Of a stretch of 64,000 nucleotides of DNA, positions 8,401 to 15,299 are shown one piece after another; the first letter of the stretch is position 1, and each line of letters starts with the position of its first letter. The notes below the pieces were generated by a model. The model was not told the origin of the DNA. It saw only the letters and a program-made list of their open reading frames with translations, and made no database searches. The translations under genes and the position numbers were made by a program. The DNA is from a bacterium (GTDB lineage: Bacteria > Bdellovibrionota_C > UBA2361 > SZUA-149 > JAEUWB01), in NCBI GenBank assembly GCA_016786595.1, contig JAEUWB010000059.1:1-64000 (forward strand), in the 5' to 3' direction.

Positions 8401-8859
8401 TTAGCGTTTGCCGCCCTTGCCATCTTTATAGATCCACGGTGTAGCGCCTGAAGCAGAGCTGCCTTGATTCAGTTGTTGCTCGAGGTCGTATGCGTCTTGT
8501 ACCGCCCAGCGATCGTTTAATACACGTAAATAGTAGTAGTGTGCAGGCACTAAGTCGCCAGACTTCGTAAGATGGTCAGGGACCCACATTAAGCGCACTT
8601 CAGCAGGTTGCACCACTGGGTAATAAGGCTCTGGAGCTTGTGCTGAACGATATTGACCCATCACGTTTAAAGCATGACGAGCATTGTCAGCGCCACCACC
8701 ACCGCCGGTTTCTTCAATCAGTGCTTTGGTAGAGCGTTCGCCGTATTCAGAACTTGAAGAATCGTTGTAAGGATTTAGCACCTCAAATTTTTTGCTTGAG
8801 CATCCAGTGCTTGCAGCGATAAACAAAAGCGCTGCTAAGATTGTAAGATACTTTTTCAT
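8401..8859 (-). CDS. TraV-like outer-membrane lipoprotein of the secretion core
   Basis: From the ATG at 8859 the protein has a signal peptide with lipobox STGC. It then has a Ser/Gly-rich linker and a short conserved region, PAEVRLMWVPDHLTKSGDLV followed by HYYYLRVL. F TraV, the VirB7-like lipoprotein that pairs with TraK and TraB, has a comparable 'R.W..P..d..gdl....yvY..v' stretch near its end. Position right after traB matches F gene order (traB then traV then traC). An ATG 21 bp further upstream is possible. GAAGGATG precedes the chosen start, which also gives a standard signal peptide. Confidence 0.65.
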   Translation of the reverse strand: MKKYLTILAALLFIAASTGCSSKKFEVLNPYNDSSSSEYGERSTKALIEETGGGGGADNARHALNVMGQYRSAQAPEPYYPVVQPAEVRLMWVPDHLTKSGDLVPAHYYYLRVLNDRWAVQDAYDLEQQLNQGSSASGATPWIYKDGKGGKR

Positions 8860-8941
8860 AACCGATACATCCTTCATCATCTTTACTTAAATTTTAATCT
8901 ATCCTGCAAATCCTTTTAACTCAGTTGATTGTGACCAGCCG

Positions 8942-10135
8942 CTAGTCCATGCGCGAAGAGGCTGCGTAAATTCCTTCACCTTCACTATCATCATCGATCA
9001 TTTCAATTTCAGTCGAAGAAGAAAACACCGCAACGACTTGACGTCCAGGTAAAATTTCTACTACTGGAATGAGTTTTTCATAGCGATCGAGTAAAATTTG
9101 ACCAAGGCGATTTGCCGCGTCAGTGACAGCTGATGCGCCGGCAAAGTCGAGTGCTTTTCCACTATATGTTTGTTCGTAGGCATAACCATAGCCAAAGGGT
9201 TGAATGATGGTTTTTTTGCCAGCGTTTTCGACACGCTCACCGAGCGCAGCGGCAAAGCTTACACCGGCAGTTGCAGCAATCAAACGTCCAAGCTTGTCAA
9301 TTAATTCGCCAGACATTCCACGCACTCCATCTTCGCCTACAACCCAGCCGTCAACTTTAACATTTGAACGGCGTCCGTCTTTGTGACGTAGTGACAGATT
9401 TGTAAAACGAAAGAGCGCACGACTATCGGCTTCTGAACCTTGAGCCGCAGCAATTAAGCGCGCCTCACCAATGTCGAGGCTTGAGCCATCAGGTCCAGTA
9501 ATCGGGCCGTCGAGCTTAAAAACCACTGGGTATGGAGTTCCATCAACTGGTGCATTCACGCCAGTTAGTAATTTTACTGGAACAACGTCGCCAGGAGAGA
9601 TCACAGACATTCTTAGCGGCTTATCTGGCGCTGGTGGAGGAGGCACAGTTGCCTTTTGAAATCCGATTGCTTCTAGTGAATCGGCTTCGCCACCAAGTGC
9701 GGCTTCGCCCGACCCGCCATTCCCACTTCCAGAAGTATCAGGAATTGAAGCTGAACGCTCTTGAACTTTGGTCATTTCGCGTGAAACTTCTTCGAGCTTA
9801 TTTGTTAAGCTTTCAAAAACTCCAGTCGCGCGCGCTTTATGATCGGCAAGGTCATTGGAGAGCTTATTCATGACCTCAGTATTTTGCTGACTTTGCTTGG
9901 ACAAAGTTTCAATATCTTGGCGAAAAGCCATTGTCAGGTCGCGGTATGCTTCATTTGAATCTGCTCCCTGATTGCCACCTGTATTGTTTGCCACCGTTGA
10001 GGGCCGAGGCATGCGTAGCGAACTGTTGTTGGAAAACAGTGTAAAAATAATCATCAAAGCAATGATGCCAAACGCAACCCAAAGTCGCTTGTCATTTTGT
10101 AACAGTAGTTTTAAATCTTCAATTTTTTGCTTCAT
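8942..10135 (-). CDS. traB: TraB/VirB10-family core-complex protein
   Basis: The 397-residue protein has a cytoplasmic N-terminus and one transmembrane helix (LWVAFGIIALMIIFTLF, about 18-34). A coiled-coil periplasmic segment (about 65-130) and a proline-rich VPPPPAPDKP near 165 follow. The C-terminal TrbI/VirB10 beta-barrel domain starts near GDVVPVKLLTGVNAPVDG, with DIGEARLIAAAQGS and VDGWVVGEDGVRGMSG typical of TraB. TraB spans from the inner membrane to the outer-membrane pore and makes the channel with TraK and TraV. It lies 10 bp from traK. Start ATG follows an AGGTTAG-type site. Confidence 0.9.
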   Translation of the reverse strand: MKQKIEDLKLLLQNDKRLWVAFGIIALMIIFTLFSNNSSLRMPRPSTVANNTGGNQGADSNEAYRDLTMAFRQDIETLSKQSQQNTEVMNKLSNDLADHKARATGVFESLTNKLEEVSREMTKVQERSASIPDTSGSGNGGSGEAALGGEADSLEAIGFQKATVPPPPAPDKPLRMSVISPGDVVPVKLLTGVNAPVDGTPYPVVFKLDGPITGPDGSSLDIGEARLIAAAQGSEADSRALFRFTNLSLRHKDGRRSNVKVDGWVVGEDGVRGMSGELIDKLGRLIAATAGVSFAAALGERVENAGKKTIIQPFGYGYAYEQTYSGKALDFAGASAVTDAANRLGQILLDRYEKLIPVVEILPGRQVVAVFSSSTEIEMIDDDSEGEGIYAASSRMD

Positions 10136-10145
10136 AAACTAACCT

Positions 10146-10949
10146 CTAACGCTTTGCGCGAGTTACAATATAAACTTTACCCTTGTGCTTCGCTGCTAAG
10201 TCTTGCTCTGCATTTTCAGGTCGCGGGCTTAATTCCCAGTTTTGCGCAGAGACTGCACGCGTGCCATCGAGTCTAAATGTTGCAGGGTTAATCTTCTGGT
10301 TGGTTTCCAGTAGATTTTCTACGCTTAAGACATAACCCCATAGGTCTGAACCCATAAAAATCTCGTCAATCGTTGCTTTAATCGCACCATCATGGAGCAC
10401 GGTCTCTCCAGTATAGCGGTTAGAGCGGCGATAGCCGGTAATGCCTTTTTTCTTGCCAAATTCTGAGACCAGAATCATTTCGCGCACAAGGCCGCTGACA
10501 ATAGTCGGTGGCGCAAAACCAGTTGGTTGGTTTGTTGTTTCTGGTGATGCGTCTTCAGAAACTTCTTCACGTTCGGCTGGTCTGTCATCAGTGATTTTTA
10601 CAAAATCATCACGTGGGTGCTCGTCCGAAGATGGAATAATGCGCAGTGCATAACTGCGCTGATCTTCGGTATGGACAATCAATCCTTCACCTTCAGGCGG
10701 CAGAGTTGGTTGAGCAAAAAGCACAAGAAAATTGTTTTGGCGCTCTAGCGCGAGTGAAGAATTCTTACGCTTAAAGCCGCCTTCGATATCGTCAGGGAAG
10801 TTAACTTGGGTAGGCTCACCTGGCTTTACGTAAATCGTTTGCTCGTTGCCAGTGTAATATAAATCGCGAGCTAGCGCTGATGAGCTTACTAAGATTGTCG
10901 CTGCCAGGCAGCTGAGAGTAGCATAAGATAAACGGTTACTTCTTTTCAT
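10146..10949 (-). CDS. traK: TraK/VirB9-like secretin-domain protein
   Basis: The protein has a signal peptide (VSSSALARD cleavage region). The N-terminal domain rich in beta-strands reads YTGNEQTIYVKPGEPTQVNF, the beginning expected of TraK, which forms the outer-membrane ring with TraV. The C-terminal half ends VYIVTRAKR. The start is set at the ATG at 10949 because GAGG sits 9 nt upstream. The open frame extends 21 bp further and would touch the traE stop. Known for the family: TraK is periplasmic and binds both TraB and TraV. Confidence 0.8.
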   Translation of the reverse strand: MKRSNRLSYATLSCLAATILVSSSALARDLYYTGNEQTIYVKPGEPTQVNFPDDIEGGFKRKNSSLALERQNNFLVLFAQPTLPPEGEGLIVHTEDQRSYALRIIPSSDEHPRDDFVKITDDRPAEREEVSEDASPETTNQPTGFAPPTIVSGLVREMILVSEFGKKKGITGYRRSNRYTGETVLHDGAIKATIDEIFMGSDLWGYVLSVENLLETNQKINPATFRLDGTRAVSAQNWELSPRPENAEQDLAAKHKGKVYIVTRAKR

Positions 10950-10969
10950 AGACAACATCCTCAAATCCA

Positions 10970-11719
10970 TTATTGACCTTTCCGGCGAGCTTCATCAGCT
11001 TGTTTAGCTGCTTTCACCTCTTGAACTGCTTGTTTGCGATCTTCAAGTTGGAGCTCGTTAGTTTGCTCAAGCTTTCTTAACTTAACATCGATTACGACAA
11101 TCCCGTATTCATTGTGTTCATTGCGCGGGATCGTTGTCATCGTGATGTAGTAAGCTAGGTAGTCAGCAGGTAGTGGTTTATCGCCAATTAATTTTAAGCG
11201 ATTACCTTGAACGCGCACTTCGACTTTATCTTGCTCAGGGAAGCGTGTGATTTTTGTTTGATTCGGGTCGACATAAAAGATTTGCGAGCGGCCAGTTTCT
11301 TCAACTGTACGGAGTTCATCTTTCATCATTTTTTCTTCAAATAAAGTTAAAGCTGGTTCCCAAAGATACTTGCGCGCAGTAGAAAACTGTCGGCGCGCTG
11401 TTGCTGGCTGATACGAACCAATTAAGTTAACAACTTCTGTTGCTACACTAGTAAATTCACTATCGGGGAGCTGTTTCACGGAGTAGTTACCAGGCTGTGG
11501 ACGCTCTGGGACTTCGATTACGGTATCGGCAAAAAAATACATGATTAAGGCAGCGGCAATGGCTACAAACGTTGTGGGGATTTGAATCATTGCCAGGGCG
11601 CGCCACATGTAAGCTTGGTCGCGATAGCTCTCCCAGAGGCGAATTGTGTCAGCCCCTGCACGTCCTGCGATGCGTTCAATGTCTTGTACTTCTCGCTTTA
11701 TTTTCTGTACAGTTCCCAT
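10970..11719 (-). CDS. traE: TraE-like (VirB8-like) inner-membrane protein
   Basis: The 249-residue protein has an N-terminal cytoplasmic helix, a single transmembrane segment (ALAMIQIPTTFVAIAAALIMYF, given here as the span about 42-63), and a periplasmic domain like TraE/VirB8: ARRQFSTARKYLWEPAL and a central YVDPNQTKI strand. F TraE is about 188 residues, and the extra length here is mostly a charged C-terminal tail (QAVQEVKAAKQADEARRKGQ). TraE/VirB8 proteins nucleate channel assembly. Gene order TraL-like, TraE, TraK, TraB supports the call. Confidence 0.85.
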   Translation of the reverse strand: MGTVQKIKREVQDIERIAGRAGADTIRLWESYRDQAYMWRALAMIQIPTTFVAIAAALIMYFFADTVIEVPERPQPGNYSVKQLPDSEFTSVATEVVNLIGSYQPATARRQFSTARKYLWEPALTLFEEKMMKDELRTVEETGRSQIFYVDPNQTKITRFPEQDKVEVRVQGNRLKLIGDKPLPADYLAYYITMTTIPRNEHNEYGIVVIDVKLRKLEQTNELQLEDRKQAVQEVKAAKQADEARRKGQ

Positions 11720-11730
11720 AATGCTCTAAA

Positions 11731-12156
11731 TTAACCGTTATAAACCTTTTCGTTTTGTTCTTCTTCTGTAAGCTGAGCTTGTAGCGTTGGAAAAATTGAT
11801 TCTAAACCTAAGCGTGAAAATTTTGATGAGGGATGCACGCGGCGCAGTGGACAGGGGCTCCAGACTGGCTGAATTCGAGCCGGAGCAGGGATACCTTGTG
11901 GTCTAATGCCGATTGCTGTGAGCGCTGCATTTCTTACTCCGCGTTCTTCATCGGGAAACATTTTGCGAATTGAAGCTAGTGTAGCTGTAGTTCCAATCCA
12001 ACCGAAAAGCATTAAAGGCATAGCACTTGCTGGCGTGCGTGCAAGTGATCCGATGATCACAAAAACCACAACGCCAACAGCCCATTCAACTGCATTGGCT
12101 CCGCCAAATGACCAGCGGTCGTCTAATCCTTGTATTACTTCACCGTCATCAAACAT
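11731..12156 (-). CDS. TraL-like small membrane protein
   Basis: The 141-residue protein begins with a short acidic stretch, GGANAVEWAVGVVVFVIIGS and a second hydrophobic segment (MPLMLFGWIGTTATLAS). It then has a soluble tail that contains PQGIPAPARIQP and ends QLTEEEQNEKVYNG. Two hydrophobic segments directly upstream of traE fit TraL (VirB3-like) of F-type systems. The tail is longer than in F TraL (91 residues). The call rests mostly on position and topology. AGGAAACGAC lies upstream of the ATG. Confidence 0.55.
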   Translation of the reverse strand: MFDDGEVIQGLDDRWSFGGANAVEWAVGVVVFVIIGSLARTPASAMPLMLFGWIGTTATLASIRKMFPDEERGVRNAALTAIGIRPQGIPAPARIQPVWSPCPLRRVHPSSKFSRLGLESIFPTLQAQLTEEEQNEKVYNG

Positions 12157-12168
12157 GCTTGTCGTTTC

Positions 12169-12996
12169 CTAGTTTGTAGCTGTGGTTGAGCCTGCGGCTG
12201 GTGACTCTGTGGTCGCTGCTGCGGGCGCTTGAACTTCGCTATATTTATCTAATCTTGCTTTAACTGCTTCAGCAATTGCCTTTTCCACATCACTATCAGT
12301 TGTTGTGGTAGGCGCAGCTACTTCTGTGGTTGTAGGGGCTTGTGCCGCAGCTGGTAGTTCAGCTTTGATATCGGGTGTTGAAGCTGTTGTTGTTTCAGTG
12401 CTTGTTGGTGCTTTCTGAATTTCAGGTGTTGTTACAGTTTCAGCAGGGGCCGGTTCTGCGCTGGTTACTGCTGGACTGGTTGAATCAGTAGAAGTAACTG
12501 CTTTAGTGCTTGTCGTATCAGTAGTTACGGAGCTTAATGGTGCAACTACAGTGGGACTTGTCTGAGCTGCTTTAGATTCGCGCTCAAACTGCTCTTCTCC
12601 GTAGGTATTTGAATCTTGTGGTCCGTCTGGCGAAACGTAAGTATTTTGTTTTTGTTCGTCGCGAATTAGCAGTGGATTAGCTTTGAAGCGAACTCCGGAT
12701 CGTGAAACGCGTGGTTTTGGGTCGAGGACGCGATTTAATTCTTCTGCGCGAGTGATGACAGATGTGCGCCATTCTTCGACATCAACTAAAAGGTCGGGAC
12801 GAGCGACGCGGCGGCCGCGGTCGAATTCTTGAAGTGCTTCGACAAGAAGTGTGCGGGCGCGGGCGTAGTGGCCAACTGCGGCTTCTCTGCGTTCTGGTGT
12901 TGCGTAGTTGGTTTCAGCGAAAGCTGCTTGTGTGAACAAGACTAGTGCTGATGAACCAATGATACTTGATAAAACATTTAACTTGCGTGACTTCAT
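12169..12996 (-). CDS. Secreted Thr/Ser/Ala-rich protein at the head of the secretion operon, unknown
   Basis: From the ATG at 12996 (AAAGGTTTA upstream) the protein has a clear signal peptide ending TQAAFAET. A helical, Arg/Glu-rich domain of about 90 residues follows (HYARARTLLVEALQEFDRGR). The rest is a long low-complexity tail of Thr, Ser, Ala, Pro and Val with many TTT and APT steps, ending in a short amphipathic helix (DVEKAIAEAVKARLDKYSEV). The open frame runs 29 codons further upstream, but those codons precede the signal peptide and are not expected to be translated. In F the pilin gene traA sits here. This protein lacks a pilin-like pair of hydrophobic helices, so no such role is claimed. 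Confidence 0.75.
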   Translation of the reverse strand: MKSRKLNVLSSIIGSSALVLFTQAAFAETNYATPERREAAVGHYARARTLLVEALQEFDRGRRVARPDLLVDVEEWRTSVITRAEELNRVLDPKPRVSRSGVRFKANPLLIRDEQKQNTYVSPDGPQDSNTYGEEQFERESKAAQTSPTVVAPLSSVTTDTTSTKAVTSTDSTSPAVTSAEPAPAETVTTPEIQKAPTSTETTTASTPDIKAELPAAAQAPTTTEVAAPTTTTDSDVEKAIAEAVKARLDKYSEVQAPAAATTESPAAGSTTATN

Positions 12997-13340
12997 ATTA
13001 AACCTTTTGTGAGTCTTTACTCTGTCTACCCTCACCGCATTACTAGAGAAGTTATGGCAACAACTTATAAAATTGTGCTCCAACGCTTATCTGAAGTTTA
13101 TGAATAGTTGCTTCAGTTGCACTAACTAGCTGGTAACATACTGTAATTATTGAATATTTATATTTTACCCAATGATTGCAGGGCGTTATGTTCTAATTGA
13201 GGCTTTATAGCGAATGGAAGGAGGAGGTTTTGGGTGCAGAGTTACTTTTTGATGAGCCAGTTTCGAAAAGTAGGGGGGCTACTTTTTGGGAGAATTATGG
13301 CCCAAAATTCTATTGAAAAAGTTAAGGGGAAAAAGTCAGG
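12997..13340. other. Non-coding leader upstream of the secretion operon
   Basis: No gene is seen. The stretch must hold the promoter of the minus-strand operon, but no convincing -35/-10 pair was found. At 13266-13287 there is an inverted repeat, AAAAGTAG / CTACTTTT around a G-run, which can form a small hairpin on either strand. A purine-rich GGAAGGAGGAGG lies at 13216-13227 with no reading frame after it. Confidence 0.5.
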
Positions 13341-13389
13341 GAAGAGGCTGCAAGATTTGGGTTGAAAACCTTTAGCTTGCAGCCTCTTC
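13341..13389 (-). terminator. Hairpin terminator after the helical-repeat gene
   Basis: A perfect 14-bp inverted repeat (GAAGAGGCTGCAAG at 13341-13354 and its complement at 13376-13389) lies just past the stop at 13408 of the minus-strand gene. In the transcript it is followed after about eight bases by a run of U. Confidence 0.7.
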
Positions 13390-13407
13390 GTAGATGGGTC
13401 AGTTGGC

Positions 13408-14601
13408 TTAAGCTGCTTCGAGAGCTTCTTGCCTTTCGATCTGGTCGAGTAACTTTGCAGCTTTGAGGGCGTAATCAGGACGATCCCTGCGTTGGCAGTA
13501 TTCCATGACTATGATCAGAGCGTCTTTGCCTGCGGCCGTTGCAATGCTGAGAGCTTGATAAGCGGCGTCCTTTTTAAGGTGGGCGTTCATGTAAGCGATC
13601 AGATCCTCTTTACCGACGGCCTCAAGAAGAGTGACACCTGCGGCCTCAGCAGCTTCCAAGGCTTCATTCATCCAGCCCTTTTTAACGCAGAAGTTGATAC
13701 AAGCGATAAGAGCCTCTTTGCCTGCTGCTTTAGCAACTTTGACAGCTTTACTCATCCAGCCCTTTTTAAGGAAGGCGTTCATGTAAGCGATCAGATCCTC
13801 TTCACCGACGGCCTCAAGAAGGGTGACACCTGCGGCTTCAGCAGCTTCTAGGGCTTGATTAACCGCACCTTTTTTAAGGCAGACCTTCATGCAAGTAATG
13901 AGAGCTTCATTGCCTGCGGCTTCAAGAAGTGTGACGCCTACGGCTTCAGCAGCTTTCAAGGCTTCATCAATCAAGCACTTACTAAGGTAAACGTTGACGT
14001 GAGCAATGAGAGCGTTTTCACCGACGGCCTCAAGAAGAGTGACACCTGAGGCCTCAGCAGCCTCGAGGGCTTGATTAACCGCGCCTTGTTTAAGGCAGGC
14101 CTTCATGCAAGTGCTGAGAGCTTCATTGCCTACGGCTTTAGCGGCCTCCAAGGCTACATCAACCGCGCCCATTTTAAGGAGGGCGTTCATGCAAGCGATA
14201 AGAGCTTCATTGCCTGCGGCTTTAGCGGCGTTCAAGGCAAATCCAGTCTGGCCCTTTTCAATGTGGTTTCTCATGCAAGCGATAAGAGCCATTTTGCCTA
14301 CAGCTTCAACAAGAGTGAGGTTAGCGGCTTCGGCGGCTACTTTAGCTTTGTCAAGCCATCCATTTTCAAGGTAGGCTTTGATGTGATTGATGAGAGTGTC
14401 TTTGCCGGCAGCTTCAACAAGAGTGACACCTGCAGCTCTGGCAGCGGCTAGAGCTGTGCCAATATCACCACTTTCAAGGCAGGCGGTAATGACGATGATG
14501 AGAGCTTCTCTACCTTCAACTTTGGCAGCTTCGAGGGCTTTAGAAATATTGCGATTGCTCAATAATAAGCGAATCTCGTAGTATTTTCGATTTTGTTCCA
14601 T
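13408..14601 (-). CDS. Alpha-helical solenoid protein made of eleven 28- or 36-residue repeats
   Basis: The 397 residues are almost entirely repeats of the form (N/K)EALIACMNALLKKGAVNQAL followed by EAAEAAG. Some units carry an extra eight residues, VTLLEAVG, so unit length is either 28 or 36. Eleven units can be counted, the order of lengths being 36, 36, 28, 28, 36, 36, 36, 28, 36, 28 and an incomplete last unit. The two-helix pattern and spacing recall TPR, PPR and Sel1 superhelices, but no unit matches those consensus sequences well. There is no signal peptide, so it is probably cytoplasmic and binds a protein or nucleic acid. It lies alone between the two arms of the secretion locus. A good AAGGAG site precedes the ATG and a hairpin terminator follows. 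Confidence 0.85.
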   Translation of the reverse strand: MEQNRKYYEIRLLLSNRNISKALEAAKVEGREALIIVITACLESGDIGTALAAARAAGVTLVEAAGKDTLINHIKAYLENGWLDKAKVAAEAANLTLVEAVGKMALIACMRNHIEKGQTGFALNAAKAAGNEALIACMNALLKMGAVDVALEAAKAVGNEALSTCMKACLKQGAVNQALEAAEASGVTLLEAVGENALIAHVNVYLSKCLIDEALKAAEAVGVTLLEAAGNEALITCMKVCLKKGAVNQALEAAEAAGVTLLEAVGEEDLIAYMNAFLKKGWMSKAVKVAKAAGKEALIACINFCVKKGWMNEALEAAEAAGVTLLEAVGKEDLIAYMNAHLKKDAAYQALSIATAAGKDALIIVMEYCQRRDRPDYALKAAKLLDQIERQEALEAA

Positions 14602-14617
14602 GATTAACCTCTCCTTA

Positions 14618-14657
14618 GGTACACTTTAGCTGACGAAATGATCGGCTAGAGTGTACC
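14618..14657 (-). promoter_or_regulatory. Inverted repeat in the leader of the helical-repeat gene
   Basis: GGTACACTTTAGC (14618-14630) is mirrored by GCTAGAGTGTACC (14645-14657) with one mismatch in 13. It starts about 17 bp before the ATG at 14601 and touches the ribosome-binding site, so it could be an operator or an RNA hairpin that masks translation. Which of these applies cannot be told from sequence. Confidence 0.5.
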
Positions 14658-14990
14658 CAAGAGAATTGGGTTGAATGAAACAAGAAAACCTTAAAATCTT
14701 ACAGACTTTCCCTGGGCCGATTTGGAGTTATGAAATCAATTCAGGGAAAACAGTTAGCTTCTACTCGTATACTTAGTGGTGAGAGCTTTGACTTAGTTAG
14801 AGGCAAAGCGCTAGGAAAGTCGGGATAATATCATTAAATTACCGGTAAATAAATGCATCCCTGGGAGAATTAGTAAATATATATTTTATCTAAAAAAGTC
14901 AGTGGTATGGCCATGATCCTGCATTGCGGGAGATTGCTTCGTCGCGTTGCACCTCGCAAAAACAGGCGAGAGCCTTGAAGGTTTGAAAGT
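14658..14990. other. Non-coding gap of about 330 bp with a possible small transcript
   Basis: No open frame of note is present. The stretch ends at a strong plus-strand hairpin terminator although no plus-strand gene precedes it. TTGACT at 14788-14793 could be a -35 box, but no good -10 box follows at 17 bp (CTAGGA). A degenerate half of the GTCATTGCGA/GAAGCAATC interspersed repeat lies at about 14917-14958. Confidence 0.4.
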
Positions 14991-15016
14991 AGCCCCCCTT
15001 CTTTTGGGGGGCTTTT
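14991..15016 (+). terminator. Rho-independent terminator
   Basis: AGCCCCCC (14991-14998) pairs with GGGGGGCT (15006-15013) around a seven-base loop, and the stem runs straight into TTTT. The run of T fits the plus strand better than the minus strand. The only plus-strand DNA upstream is the non-coding gap from 14658. Confidence 0.75.
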
Positions 15017-15299
15017 GAAGAGGGGCCTAGGAGATATCTCGATAGTTCTTTAACATATTGATAATATTATATATTTTGTGGCTTTCAAAGTTCTTTTAGT
15101 ATTAATTTGAAATTTTTTAAGGCACGAATTAATATTCTAGAGCAACATTATCAAGATTTCGTAATAACAATTGATAGGAATTTCGCCGCAGCGAGCAAGC
15201 GCGTGATTATTTCCTTAATTGGAATTGTGAAATATATTTGTTCGAGAAGATAGGTTTAAGGATTTCTACCAAGGTAGAAACTGAAGGTTAAGAATTAAC

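Noticed and set aside
12169-12996. TraA-type pilin at the head of the secretion operon
   Set aside because: The position fits, but the protein is long, low-complexity and lacks the two hydrophobic helices of F-type pilins.
13408-14601. Regularly spaced similar segments that might be read as a CRISPR array
   Set aside because: The periodic segments encode in-frame protein repeats of 84 or 108 bp, and there are no unique spacers or cas genes.
14788-14816. Sigma-70 promoter for a small RNA
   Set aside because: The TTGACT is good, but the hexamer 17 bp later (CTAGGA) is too far from consensus to claim a promoter.
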